64,000 bases of DNA from Rhodospirillaceae bacterium (GTDB taxonomy: Bacteria; Pseudomonadota; Alphaproteobacteria; Rhodospirillales; Casp-alpha2): positions 1-64,000 of the forward strand of contig JAERTE010000122.1 in NCBI GenBank assembly GCA_016845145.1, in the 5' to 3' direction. A program made the translations under genes and the position numbers. Of the stretch, positions 44,960 through 53,834 are shown in pieces; position 1 is the stretch's first letter; every line of letters begins with the position of its first letter. The notes under the pieces are model-generated. The model was not told the DNA's origin, did not search any database, and saw only the letters and a list, made by a program, of their open reading frames with translations.

Positions 44960-45081
44960 CTATGAGCGGGGCGGACGCCAGCATTGGTGACATTAAAGCC
45001 GAATGAACTTATGTCCAGGGCCACAATGCGGTCCAAATTGAAGCATGGACGTCTCTCAGGCGACAACATAGCCAGAAAATA

Positions 45082-45597
45082 ATGATTTATTTAACCAACA
45101 TACTAGACGTGTGGAGTGCCGCTTTAGAGATTGAGCCGGAATACGTTTTGTCTTTGGTAGATCCGGGGACAGAAAAAGTCTCTCTGCCATGGAACTCGTA
45201 CACAGAACATTTGCTTCTGGAATTTAGCGACATAAACATCAGGGGTAAATCAACACCAGTATTTCTATCGCCGTCAGAAGAGCATATTCGACAGATACTA
45301 GAATTTGGAATGCGCTGGCATGGACAAGGAAACTGTATTGTTCATTGCCACAAAGGAGCCTGCCGATCGACTGCAGCTATTGTGCTGCTGCTAGCCCAAA
45401 TGCACCCTGGCCGCGAAGAGCCCATATGTAAATTACTTGCGGAGAAAGCCCCTCACGCCGCACCAAACAAACTAATGATAGAATTTGGCGATGCAGCCCT
45501 CAAACTCGACGGTAGACTTGAGTATGCGGTGGCCCAAATGCCCGAACCTTGGGATCAGCCGTTTAGGGGCTATATCGAACTGCCGATAGATCATTAA
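45082..45597 (+). CDS. Dual-specificity/tyrosine phosphatase-like protein
   Basis: 171 residues. The signature HCX5R is present as HCHKGACRS (Cys nucleophile, Arg), with a general-acid Asp candidate in the LEFSDINIRG loop. Resembles bacterial cysteine-dependent dual-specificity phosphatases. Substrate unknown. Its 3' end overlaps the convergent 45563 gene by 35 bp. Phosphatases of this kind on mobile elements may modulate regulatory or signalling nucleotides or proteins. Confidence 0.7.
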   Translation: MIYLTNILDVWSAALEIEPEYVLSLVDPGTEKVSLPWNSYTEHLLLEFSDINIRGKSTPVFLSPSEEHIRQILEFGMRWHGQGNCIVHCHKGACRSTAAIVLLLAQMHPGREEPICKLLAEKAPHAAPNKLMIEFGDAALKLDGRLEYAVAQMPEPWDQPFRGYIELPIDH

Positions 45598-45952
45598 TGG
45601 ATTGTGGCTGTTGTGAATGATCTTCGAGGCGAGCCAACAGTTCTTTAATACGCGCCCCCCTCTTTTCCGGTGAAATTGTAACGGCAGTCTGCTGTTCTTT
45701 TACCTCAAGATCATTTGAACGTTTCTTAGCTCGAACATATTGAGCGACTTCCGCATGGGCCTTGAATCTGAGATCAATCGATACAGACGGATCCATACCG
45801 ATCTCTGCCATACTGACGACAGGATCATAATCGTCATGACCAAGCTCACGCATTCGCGTTTTTAACAAATGCTCCATTTCACAATTGTATTTGTTGCGAG
45901 ACCCTTTAGGGCGTCCCGCCCCTTGTCTCTTTCCGCCTAAATTTGATGCCAT
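45563..45952 (-). CDS. DUF5681-like small basic DNA-associated protein
   Basis: 129 residues from ATG 45952 with GGAG at proper distance; an upstream ATG at 45964 is also possible. N-terminus KRQGAGRPKGSRNKYN is the DUF5681 AT-hook-like GRPKGSRNK motif seen in phage-encoded proteins adjoining terminases. The rest is helical. Suggests DNA binding. The 35-bp tail overlap with the phosphatase gene is antisense. Confidence 0.55.
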   Translation of the reverse strand: MASNLGGKRQGAGRPKGSRNKYNCEMEHLLKTRMRELGHDDYDPVVSMAEIGMDPSVSIDLRFKAHAEVAQYVRAKKRSNDLEVKEQQTAVTISPEKRGARIKELLARLEDHSQQPQSINDLSAVRYSP

Positions 45953-46003
45953 GACTGGCTCCATCAGTAATGACTAAACAAAGAAATTATAAGTCCTTTC
46001 TCG

Positions 46004-46225
46004 TCAATCACCCACCGGTTTAAGGAGCTCATGTGCCTCAACGCCCAACGCATCTGCTAGCTTTTGTACAATCGTCACCGTTGGATTTCGAATACCCCGC
46101 TCGATGCCGCTGACATAGGTCCGATGTAGGCCAGTTTCAAAAGCAAATTCTTCCTGAGACCAGTCGTGCGCCTTTCTAAGGCGTCTTACATTCAAACCGA
46201 CCTGTCTGCAGATATCCATCAACAT
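46004..46225 (-). CDS. XRE-family helix-turn-helix regulator
   Basis: 73 residues: LNVRRLRKAHDWSQEEFAFETGLHRTYVSGIERGIRNPTVTIVQKLADALGVEAHELLK is a complete HTH_3 (Cro/C1) domain. Short form as found in restriction-modification controller proteins. It is divergent from the 46325 gene with about 100 bp between, so it probably controls it and/or itself. No clear SD. Confidence 0.85.
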   Translation of the reverse strand: MLMDICRQVGLNVRRLRKAHDWSQEEFAFETGLHRTYVSGIERGIRNPTVTIVQKLADALGVEAHELLKPVGD

Positions 46226-46324
46226 AACAGGCGATAAAGATGACTATTGGTCTACAGACTATAAGTCTCATTTTGATTTACTAGTCGAATCTACCTCGCT
46301 ACTGTCTACTCAAATGAACAATCA

Positions 46325-47359
46325 TTGAGAGACGCCGTTGTGGCTCATCTACCTATACCTCAAATAAAAAAATTCTTATTCAGTGACCAAGAAATCCGGG
46401 ATGCGATAATCTCCGACTACAATTTAGAGAAGAAGCCAACAAACAACGCCAACGAGCTCGCAAACAGTCTTGTCGCATCCCTAGGCCAGGCAGCAAAAGA
46501 TAATCCTGAGAGCCTGACAAAATCGAATTCAGCAGTATTTAAAGCTGCCGTTTTAGCCATAGCTAGTAGCAGCACTAAGTGGTCATACATTCAAAAGAAG
46601 AAAAAGAAAATTGCATCTACACTCTGCGATTTTGATCCACAATCCGTACAAAACAGTCCGAGAGATGAGATCCAACAAGCTATAGTCGATCTGCTCCCTG
46701 GCCAAAACCAAACTGCTAATGCCAATGCAATTTTGGCCTGGGCCAAACTACTGTCCAACAAATCGTCTTTCTACAACAAAGTCATTTGCAATACATATGC
46801 TGAGATTATTGACCGTCCATCCTGGTCAAAAATTGACCCTGATAAGCACTACCCTATGGCTGTACTATGTATGGCCGGGATATTCGCTAATCCTGTGAAC
46901 GACTGGGCCAAGCTCAAACAGTATAAGTTCCCAGGCATGTTAGTTCCAATTGCTTGTGAATTTCTAAGAAATCTTGGCTGGGATGGCTTTAAGCCTGACA
47001 GACACATTAACCGGATTGTTGCATTATGGGAGCGTGAGCTACGCGACCAACATGGTGAGAAAGTTGACGAGTCTCTGTGTCACCTTCGAGATATTATTGA
47101 CACCTCGAGCAAGACGACCCTATGCCCGATCAAATCAGCAATTTATGCCATCTACGCCACTCCCAAGGGGGTTAGTTATTCAGAGACGGACAATCTTTTG
47201 TGGGCCTTCGTTTCATATTTCTTGGAGCATCGTGAAAAAGATATCGTCAACCTATGGCTCAAAAAGCAATTCCATATTGATGCCTTGTCCATCCATGAAT
47301 TATTGGATGTCAGCGACTTGGGTAAATGGCCAAAAAGCTTAATTTGCCCAGAGTATTGA
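46325..47359 (+). CDS. Uncharacterised 344-residue protein, faint HhH-GPD-like segment
   Basis: The open frame begins with TTG 46325; a GTG at 46340 is an alternative. Central part: GMLVPIACEFLRNLGWDGFKPDRHINRIVALW, reminiscent of the FL..LG...FKPDRH.NRI motif of helix-hairpin-helix DNA-glycosylase-like folds. The N-terminal half is helical with Lys runs (QKKKKK). Divergent from an XRE regulator; C-terminus ends 24 bp before a convergent gene. Possible nucleic-acid binding; not assigned. Confidence 0.5.
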   Translation: MRDAVVAHLPIPQIKKFLFSDQEIRDAIISDYNLEKKPTNNANELANSLVASLGQAAKDNPESLTKSNSAVFKAAVLAIASSSTKWSYIQKKKKKIASTLCDFDPQSVQNSPRDEIQQAIVDLLPGQNQTANANAILAWAKLLSNKSSFYNKVICNTYAEIIDRPSWSKIDPDKHYPMAVLCMAGIFANPVNDWAKLKQYKFPGMLVPIACEFLRNLGWDGFKPDRHINRIVALWERELRDQHGEKVDESLCHLRDIIDTSSKTTLCPIKSAIYAIYATPKGVSYSETDNLLWAFVSYFLEHREKDIVNLWLKKQFHIDALSIHELLDVSDLGKWPKSLICPEY

Positions 47360-47382
47360 ATAGAACGTAAAACTCTGGCCCA

Positions 47383-47808
47383 TCAATCTTCTAAATTGGA
47401 CGGATCACCAAAAAACTTTACTCGATAATCGTAATCAACATGATCTGCCAGTTGGATCATGGATTCAAAATACTCTTTATCGTCTTCTTCCGGATCAGCA
47501 ACCCATTCTCGAATACGCCGCAATAATCGCAATTTGTCTGGGTACTGCTTTTCACCATTGGAACCCTCATCACGCCACGGGCGGTCAAGCTCGTTACACG
47601 CTTTCTGTAAGGCTGCTGAGACAGATAGTTTTTCTTTGCCTCCCACATACCAACCAGCTCGCACTAAAGTATCCCGGTCATCATCTTCCTTACTAGGTCG
47701 CCCCCGCCCCCTCTTCGTCAGCCGTGCAGCTTCATCGCGGACAGCGTCCGCGCCGTATTCACCAATCAATCTTTGGAGTTCTGACGTTAGATTAGGTTTG
47801 TCAGCCAT
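47383..47808 (-). CDS. Small AT-hook-type protein, uncharacterised
   Basis: 141 residues. KRGRGRPSKEDDDRD is an AT-hook-like GRP core; the remaining sequence is charged and helical (EYGADAVRDEAARLT..., PDKLRLLRRIREWVADPEEDDKEYF). Lies just before repeat cluster B. It may bind element DNA. Not recognised further. Confidence 0.5.
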   Translation of the reverse strand: MADKPNLTSELQRLIGEYGADAVRDEAARLTKRGRGRPSKEDDDRDTLVRAGWYVGGKEKLSVSAALQKACNELDRPWRDEGSNGEKQYPDKLRLLRRIREWVADPEEDDKEYFESMIQLADHVDYDYRVKFFGDPSNLED

Positions 47809-47863
47809 TCAACCTGCCCTCAGTTGGTTCAACTTACGAAGGTTACCACAAACTGGTCCTCAA

Positions 47864-48060
47864 TGATTTCAAATAGTTACCGAAGGTTCCAACGGTTCGA
47901 CGGTTATTTGCATTAATATACATTTTTCATATCAGCCTTTTTACAAAACAAATTGATAAAAACCGCTGGAACTGTCGGAACCGTTGGCAAGCACTTGTGT
48001 TTATTGAATTATTTTTGGTCGACGGTTCAAAACCAACTGTCGCAACTGTCGGACGCAGGC
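47864..48060. repeat. Iteron-like repeat cluster B, homologous to cluster A
   Basis: Two blocks align with cluster A: 47876-47905 matches 41835-41864 (GTTACCGA...GTTCCAACGGTTCG) and 47969-48003 matches 41938-41972 (GGAACYGTYGGAACCGTYGG...CACTTGTGTTT). The 9-bp tandem (GCTGGAACT, GTCGGAACC, GTTGGCAAG) is again visible. The clusters are direct repeats about 6.04 kb apart and bracket the element cargo. Confidence 0.6.
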
Positions 48061-48346
48061 TCGGGCTGGTGCTTATATCTGCTTTTGGGGGCCAAGCAGT
48101 CATCAAACATTACTGCACGTGACAGCCGCTGATGACCCGTTGCAGACCTGCGGTAAATGTCTAATCCAATTTACAAAATCCGCGAGATATTGATTTGACG
48201 TCGATGCTCTGCGCTTTACAGTCATGAAGGGTTTTGTAAGCAATGCGGAAAAGTTCCCTTGCTCGGTTCAGTTTTTTGCTTCCACGATTGGCTGCTTTTT
48301 CTAACGCCAACTCCTTCCAACTGACAGTAACTATTGGATTCCTTCG
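48061..48346. other. Gap between element cargo and the HAD gene
   Basis: AT-rich, no convincing gene. On the minus strand a frame at about 48161-48316 (ALEKAANRGSKKLNRARELFRIAYK...) reads like coding but lacks a proper start; it may be a remnant. No tRNA or direct repeat of the 37511 attachment core was seen, so the right end of the element is not located here. Confidence 0.4.
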
Positions 48347-49099
48347 ATGACTTTGAGTGCGGTCACTTTCGATATTTGGGACACCATCATTATTAATGAG
48401 TCCGATGAACCGAAGCGCGCCGAGCAAGGATTGCGGACCAAGGAGGAGGAGCGTCGGCATCTATTTTGGGATGCCCTCAATCGGCAAGCCCCCATCGACC
48501 GCACCGTTGTCGATGTCGCCTACAATATGCAGGAAGCCGTCTACCGGGCATTCTGGTTCGACAGGCAGATTACGCTGAAAGTGGCTGACCGCCTGGGAAT
48601 CATGCTTGAAGGCCTGGAACGTGAGTTGCCGGACGATGAATTGGCCCGCCTGATTGATACTTATGAAACCATGGAATTGAAAGTGTGCCCCGATCTGATC
48701 ACAGGCGCCGCCGAACTGATCGCCGAATTGGCAGGCCGCTACAAGCTCTGCATCATCTCGGATGCCATCTACACGCCGGGCAGTCGTCTTCGTGAACTGC
48801 TCGACAAACTGGGCGTAGGTAAATTCTTTTCCGGGTTCGTATTTTCCGACGAGGTCGAGCGCGCGAAACCGCACCCAGATTGCTTCACCAACGCGGCGCG
48901 TCAGATCGGCACGGAATTCTCGGAAATGGTCCATGTCGGCGACCGCGACGGCAAGGACGTCGTCGGTGCACAGGCCATGGGCATGAAGGCGATCCTGCTC
49001 ACGGCGGCTCGTGACGAGGGCTCCCGCGACACCACCAAGGCTGACGGTGTCGCCGGTTCTTACGCCGAGCTTGCGGATGTCATTCGGTCTTTGGAATAA
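48347..49099 (+). CDS. HAD-superfamily hydrolase
   Basis: 250 residues. Motif I is FDIWDTI (Asp nucleophile; the usual +2 Asp is Trp, as in some dehalogenase-like members), motif II ISDA (LCIISDAIY), motif III Lys in RAKPHPDCF, motif IV GDRDGKDVVGA. The cap is helical (residues 15-100). Phosphatase, phosphonatase or dehalogenase activity is possible; the +2 Asp loss argues against a typical phosphomonoesterase. It converges on eamA (10 bp) and so may or may not belong to the methyl/phosphonate cluster. Confidence 0.85.
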   Translation: MTLSAVTFDIWDTIIINESDEPKRAEQGLRTKEEERRHLFWDALNRQAPIDRTVVDVAYNMQEAVYRAFWFDRQITLKVADRLGIMLEGLERELPDDELARLIDTYETMELKVCPDLITGAAELIAELAGRYKLCIISDAIYTPGSRLRELLDKLGVGKFFSGFVFSDEVERAKPHPDCFTNAARQIGTEFSEMVHVGDRDGKDVVGAQAMGMKAILLTAARDEGSRDTTKADGVAGSYAELADVIRSLE

Positions 49100-49108
49100 G
49101 CCGGGCTT

Positions 49109-49969
49109 TCACAGACTTTGGGCCAACAGAACAATCGATATGAACGCGCCAGCGACGGCGACACCTTTTCGCCTATTCAGTTCCTCCATGCCGACCACTA
49201 CCGAGATCAGCAGGGCGACCATAAAACTCAGATTGGCGATCGGCGCGACCACGCTCACCTCACCCAGCGTCAAGGCCAACACCAATGCGTTGACAACGAC
49301 ACTCAGAAGGACCCCGGAGAGCACGCCGTACGCCACTTTTTTTCCCGTTAGACGGAACGGCATCTCCCGCAGGCAGGCGTAGATCAATCCGCCCACGACC
49401 CAACTGAGAGCATAAATGATCAGCATCGCGTCGGCATCGGCACCCGCCTGTAGACCTGCCTTTGAAATGATGCCGAATACGGCCCGGAACAGGGACGCCA
49501 AGATGGAAATCCAGAGAAAAATCCGCAGGGGATGGACGGAACCCTGTTCCGGATTCCTGTCATAGAGTGTCCAAACGGCGAGAATGCCGAACAGAACGCC
49601 GGCAGTCTTCAGCAGCCCCATAGGTTCGTTCAACAACAGGAATGATAGGATAACGACGCCGATGGTATTGAGCCGGTAGATGGTCGAACCGAGACTGACG
49701 TTCAAATGGGTCAGGCTTTCGATCAACAGGATATTGGCGAGCGCCAGCACGGAACCGCCGGCAAGACCGTAACCGACCGTCGTCATATCGAAAGCGGGCT
49801 CAATGCTGCGGAACTGGAACCAACAGAATTGCAGGGCTGCCCAGGTGACGCCGCAGCCGAAAACATACATGCCGCGTGATCTGCTTTTTCTTGAATAACC
49901 CTTGAAAGTTACGTCCAGGCAACCGGCTGCAGCGAGGCTGAGCAGCGCGTAGCCGATCGCCGGACTCAT
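49109..49969 (-). CDS. EamA-type (DMT) transporter
   Basis: 286 residues with ten hydrophobic segments in the EamA pattern (RLNTIGVVILSFLLLNEPMGLLKTAGVLFGILAVW, and the second repeat VVAPIANLSFMVALLISVVVGMEELN). Likely an exporter or importer of small metabolites. Last gene of the PhnD-E-E-C operon: its ATG lies 9 bp after the phnC stop. It may export a product of the cluster. Confidence 0.85.
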   Translation of the reverse strand: MSPAIGYALLSLAAAGCLDVTFKGYSRKSRSRGMYVFGCGVTWAALQFCWFQFRSIEPAFDMTTVGYGLAGGSVLALANILLIESLTHLNVSLGSTIYRLNTIGVVILSFLLLNEPMGLLKTAGVLFGILAVWTLYDRNPEQGSVHPLRIFLWISILASLFRAVFGIISKAGLQAGADADAMLIIYALSWVVGGLIYACLREMPFRLTGKKVAYGVLSGVLLSVVVNALVLALTLGEVSVVAPIANLSFMVALLISVVVGMEELNRRKGVAVAGAFISIVLLAQSL

Positions 49970-49978
49970 CGGTGCGGT

Positions 49979-50776
49979 CTAAATGGCCGTCGACGTAATG
50001 GCCGTCGAGAACTCCTCGTCATCGGGATCGACTCCGACGCCGTAAATGCCTCGCGCGACCTCCTCGGTCAGTTCCTCCGGCCCGCCATCGAAAATGACCG
50101 CGCCCTCTTTCATCCCGATAATCCGGTCGCAGTACATCTTCGCCGTATCCAATGTATGAAGATTGGCGATCACCGTGATGCCCTGTTCCTTATTGATCGT
50201 GCGCAGCGCATCCATGACGATTTGGGCGTTGCGTGGATCGAGTGAGGAAATGGGTTCGTCGGCGAGGACGATATTCGGTTCCTGCACCAGGGCCCTGGCG
50301 ATGGCGACCCGCTGCTGCTGGCCGCCCGACAGCGTATCGGCCCGTTGCAGGCATTGCTCGGCGACGCCGAGCTGGTCGAGCGCACGGATCGCCATGGCGC
50401 GTTCGTCGGCGGTAAACCGGCTGAAGATGGATGAGATTGTCCCGTGGTAGTTAATGCGCCCCATGAGAACGTTGGTGATGACGTTCAAGCGTGGAAACAG
50501 GTTGAATTGTTGGAAAATCATCGCGCAATGAGCCCGCCACGCCAGCAGCTCCCGGCCCTTGAGTTTATCCACCTCGATCGGCACACCACCGTCGTCGAAA
50601 GCAATGCTCCCCTCGGTGATATCGTGGAGCCGGTTGATGCTTCTCAACAAAGTCGATTTTCCCGCACCTGAACGGCCGATAATCCCCAGCATCTGGCCCT
50701 TGGGAACCTCGATGCTGACATCATTGACGGCGCGATAATCACCGAATTGCTTCGTCACGTGATCAAATTTCAACAT
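49979..50776 (-). CDS. phnC: Phosphonate-type ABC transporter ATPase
   Basis: 265 residues. Walker [11 protein letters not shown]-loop IFQQFNLF, signature LSGGQQQR, Walker [14 protein letters not shown], switch His in NLHTLD. Best matches the PhnC family (N-terminus [26 protein letters not shown]). The 15-residue acidic/Thr-rich C-terminus ([16 protein letters not shown]) is unusual. It energises the two PhnE permeases encoded upstream on the same strand. Confidence 0.93.
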   Translation of the reverse strand: MLKFDHVTKQFGDYRAVNDVSIEVPKGQMLGIIGRSGAGKSTLLRSINRLHDITEGSIAFDDGGVPIEVDKLKGRELLAWRAHCAMIFQQFNLFPRLNVITNVLMGRINYHGTISSIFSRFTADERAMAIRALDQLGVAEQCLQRADTLSGGQQQRVAIARALVQEPNIVLADEPISSLDPRNAQIVMDALRTINKEQGITVIANLHTLDTAKMYCDRIIGMKEGAVIFDGGPEELTEEVARGIYGVGVDPDDEEFSTAITSTAI

Positions 50777-50836
50777 CGTTCGAACCTTGTTCCTAACTCG
50801 ATGGTTATCATTCTCAATCCATCTCTCCCGCGACCT

Positions 50837-51724
50837 TCACGCGTCTTCATTGTCGAAGACCGGGCCGCTCGCGTGGCGCCCTCCACCGTATATGAACCGC
50901 TCTCGAATAATCTTTGACAGGTAGTCGATTGCGTAAACCGTGACGACGATGAGGATAATGATCAGGCATGCCTCTTGCCAGGCATAGGCGCGAAGGCGGT
51001 CACTCAGCAAAAAGCCGATTCCGCCGGCCCCCACGATGCCAAGGATCGACGCGGAACGGGTGTTGTGTTCGAACAGGTAGAGCGTGTTCGACAGGATGAC
51101 CGGTAAGACCTGCGGCAGGACGCCGAAACGGATAACCTGAAGCCTGTTGCCGCCGGATGCCCGAATGCCTTCGATTTGTTTGTTGTCCAGGTTTTCGATC
51201 GTTTCGGAATAGAGTTTGATAAAGGTGCCGGTTTCGACGATGGCGATGGCCATGATGCCGGACATGGGTCCGAGACCAATGGCACGGACAAAAATCAAGG
51301 CCCAGATCAGATAGTCGAACCCACGTAGCAGATCCGCCGTCGGTCGCATTCCGAACTGCACCGGACGCACCGGCATCATATTTTTGGAGGCGATGAAGCT
51401 TAGCGGCAATGCGGCGACCGCACCAAACATCGTGCCGAGAAAGGCCATGGCCAAGGTCTCGGCGATGGCCTCGCCAAACGTCGGTAGCTGCTCGTATCCG
51501 GTGGGTGGAAACAGCTGACTGGCGATAATTTCACCGAGCTTTCCGAGCCCGAAAATAAAATCAAACGAAAAGAAATTGAAACGGTAGAGGCAGAAGAGTG
51601 CCAGCAAGGCGGTGCCGCCCCAAAACAGATATGAAATCGCCTGTTCCCTCGGCCCCTTCGAAAAGACACGGGGGAACCTGCTTCTTTCGCGCTCGATGTC
51701 GTGCTTGGTCAATCGGTCCAGCAT
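50837..51724 (-). CDS. phnE: PhnE-type ABC permease (distal copy)
   Basis: 295 residues from ATG 51724, 9 nt after AAGGA; the frame opens with TTG 51730, 3 nt after it. Typical PhnE: TFGEAIAETLAMAFLGTMFGAVAALPLSFIASKN, and the EAA-like loop EGIRASGGNRLQVIRFGVLPQVLPVILSNTLY. Six membrane helices. Paired with the next permease to form a heterodimeric channel. The two copies share the ASGGN..Q.IRF.VLPQVLP loop, so they are paralogues. Confidence 0.9.
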   Translation of the reverse strand: MLDRLTKHDIERERSRFPRVFSKGPREQAISYLFWGGTALLALFCLYRFNFFSFDFIFGLGKLGEIIASQLFPPTGYEQLPTFGEAIAETLAMAFLGTMFGAVAALPLSFIASKNMMPVRPVQFGMRPTADLLRGFDYLIWALIFVRAIGLGPMSGIMAIAIVETGTFIKLYSETIENLDNKQIEGIRASGGNRLQVIRFGVLPQVLPVILSNTLYLFEHNTRSASILGIVGAGGIGFLLSDRLRAYAWQEACLIIILIVVTVYAIDYLSKIIRERFIYGGGRHASGPVFDNEDA

Positions 51725-51743
51725 ATTCAATAATCCTTGATAT

Positions 51744-52634
51744 TCAGCGCTTCAGGGCTTCCTTACCGACGAGATGGTGACGCAGTTTCTCGCTGGCGAT
51801 ATCGATCAACATGATCGTCGTGACGAGAATCAGGAGAATGGCACCGGCATCTGGAAATTCGAGAAGCTGGATGGCGATGAACAGATCGTGGCCGATGCCG
51901 CCTGCGCCGACGAAGCCGACGATGGTCGCGCTCCTGACGTTTAGTTCGAAACGCCAGAACGTATAGGACATGAAGTTGGGCAACACCTGCGGCAAGACGG
52001 CGAACCGTATTTCCTGATACCAATTGCCCCCGGAGGCGCGCACACCTTCAATGGGGTGATGACTGATGTTTTCGTTCACCTCGGCGAACAGTTTCCCTTG
52101 CGCACCGATAGTGTGAATCATGATCGCCAACACGCCGGCCATGGGCCCGACCCCGAAGGTGATGACGAATATCAGCGCCCATACGATATCGGGGACCGTG
52201 CGGGCCACTTCGAGAAGGCGCCGCGTAATCCAGTAAGTGGCGTAATGCCGGGCAAGGTTCTGCGCCGCCAGGAAACTCAACCCTCCGCCGATGATGGTTC
52301 CCAGCAGTGTCGAGAGAAACGCCATCAAAAGCGTATTGAGAAGGTTCACCATCCACTTCTCGATATCCCAGTACCAATCCAAGACATCGAGCCAGAACTC
52401 GTCGTAGGTAATGGGGGGAACCAGCCGAGAAAGAAAATCGCCGGTCCGAGGCAAACCGCTGATCAGCGTATAAAAATCAAACTCGGTGGAAATAAGCGAT
52501 AGAACTAAGCATAATGCGACAATCGCCAAGACGACGATATTGAAAGTCCGTTTTTTGCTCTGATAGGCGTCGTAGGCGGATTCGAAATTTCCGACCGTGT
52601 TTTCCGAGCCTTCTGTGGTCGCCGAAATTGGCAT
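51744..52634 (-). CDS. phnE: PhnE-type ABC permease (proximal copy)
   Basis: 296 residues from ATG 52634 (GGGGAAG upstream). LNTLLMAFLSTLLGTIIGGGLSFLAAQNLA and the EAA loop EGVRASGGNWYQEIRFAVLPQVLPNFMSY are typical PhnE. Together with the distal PhnE, it forms the membrane part. It lies 129 bp after phnD, a gap that contains a strong hairpin. Confidence 0.9.
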   Translation of the reverse strand: MPISATTEGSENTVGNFESAYDAYQSKKRTFNIVVLAIVALCLVLSLISTEFDFYTLISGLPRTGDFLSRLVPPITYDEFWLDVLDWYWDIEKWMVNLLNTLLMAFLSTLLGTIIGGGLSFLAAQNLARHYATYWITRRLLEVARTVPDIVWALIFVITFGVGPMAGVLAIMIHTIGAQGKLFAEVNENISHHPIEGVRASGGNWYQEIRFAVLPQVLPNFMSYTFWRFELNVRSATIVGFVGAGGIGHDLFIAIQLLEFPDAGAILLILVTTIMLIDIASEKLRHHLVGKEALKR

Positions 52635-52717
52635 TACTTCCCCGCGATTTGGTTTTCTGTAGATTATAGCGGAACCTTGACGAATTGCCGAAAATACCGG
52701 CTAAACGATAGCGAGCG

Positions 52718-52744
52718 GCAGGGGGGAGGAGTTCCCCCCCCTGC
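52718..52744. terminator. G/C-rich hairpin between phnD and the permease genes
   Basis: GCAGGGGGG pairs with CCCCCCTGC (9 bp) around a short loop. It has no U-tract, so it is more likely an mRNA-stabilising or attenuating hairpin that raises the binding protein over the permeases, as known in other ABC operons. The functional direction is minus. Confidence 0.45.
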
Positions 52745-52762
52745 TGGGCCGAACGCTAGGTC

Positions 52763-53710
52763 TTAGTTTTTCTTCTTCTTCCGCTTACGCTTCTTGGCGG
52801 CGCTGGCAGCCTTGGCGGCCTCGCAGAAAAGAGCGTAGTTCTCATGATAGACACTGACCAGGCCGTTGGTCTTCCCCTGGGCGATAGCTTCTGCCAGGGG
52901 CATGGAGTGGTCCTTCAGGCGCACGAACAGTTTCGCCAAGTCGGCACGCATCGCCAGCGGCAGATCCTTGCGAATGACAACCGGCGGCGAAGGCAGCGGG
53001 TTTGAGGTCCAGATGACCCGGATCTGCTCACGCTTCAACAATCCTTTGTCGATCATCTTACGGATGTTGCCGATGTTGTCGTTCCTGGAGGTCCAGGTGA
53101 AGGCGCCGTCGTAGGTGCCTTTCAATACGCCGAGCACACCCTGCGGGTGCCCGCCGGACAGCGGACTGTTGAAATATTCGTCAACGGGTTTTCCCATTTT
53201 CTTGAATTCGAGCGTCGGCACGATGTAGCCGGAACCCGAAAGCGGATCCGTGCGCGCCACCGTCTTACCCTTTAGATCCTCGAATGTCTGGTAGGGGCTA
53301 TCGGCCTTAACAACGAGAACCGATACATAACCCATCGAACCATCAGGTTCCTGCGCGGCAACAACCGGCTCAACGCCGCCCTTGGAGTCTTCGTGAGTTT
53401 GGCAGTAGCTTTTGCCGCTCAACCAGGCGAGATCAATTTGGTTGGCGATCAGGGCATTCATGACGCCGGAATAGTTTGACGCTTGATAGAGCTTCCATTT
53501 CACGCCGGTTTCCTTCTCGGCGTGCTTCAGGAAATCGTCCATGGAGCTGGTCGTCTCCGTCTGGGTCTCGACAGGGATGATCCCATACTTGATGACCGGA
53601 TGATCCTTCTGCCAACCCCCATTGAATTGGTCCGCCGTTACCCCGGTCGATGCCAATGCCACGGCGGCGCTGACAAACAAACCGGATAGAAATGAACGTG
53701 TGGCTAACAT
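52763..53710 (-). CDS. phnD: PhnD-type periplasmic phosphonate-binding protein
   Basis: 315 residues with a signal peptide (MLATRSFLSGLFVSAAVALASTGVTA). PhnD features: YGIIPVET..., NQIDLAWLSGKSY, KTVARTDPLSGSGYIVPTLEF (anion-binding DP.SGSGY loop), and GGHPQGVLGVLKGTYDGAFTW (His/Asp of the ligand site). The family binds phosphonates, phosphite or other oxoanions; exact ligand unknown. Odd feature: a polybasic C-terminus, KKRKRKKKKN. Co-transcribed with the CmuA-like gene upstream (gap 124 bp). Confidence 0.9.
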   Translation of the reverse strand: MLATRSFLSGLFVSAAVALASTGVTADQFNGGWQKDHPVIKYGIIPVETQTETTSSMDDFLKHAEKETGVKWKLYQASNYSGVMNALIANQIDLAWLSGKSYCQTHEDSKGGVEPVVAAQEPDGSMGYVSVLVVKADSPYQTFEDLKGKTVARTDPLSGSGYIVPTLEFKKMGKPVDEYFNSPLSGGHPQGVLGVLKGTYDGAFTWTSRNDNIGNIRKMIDKGLLKREQIRVIWTSNPLPSPPVVIRKDLPLAMRADLAKLFVRLKDHSMPLAEAIAQGKTNGLVSVYHENYALFCEAAKAASAAKKRKRKKKKN

Positions 53711-53834
53711 TTTATTCGTCTCCCATACTAATGGTTACCTGTTCAATTAATTGTTTCCCGGATTGTTTTCCCCGGTTGTTTCCGCGAAAAGGCGAGCCGT
53801 CAGGTTAACTCCTTGATCTTCCCCACCATCACTC

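Noticed and set aside
51300-51330. TCGAACCCACG string similar to the tRNA T arm, considered as attR
   Set aside because: Short chance match inside the PhnE coding sequence; no flanking tRNA structure.
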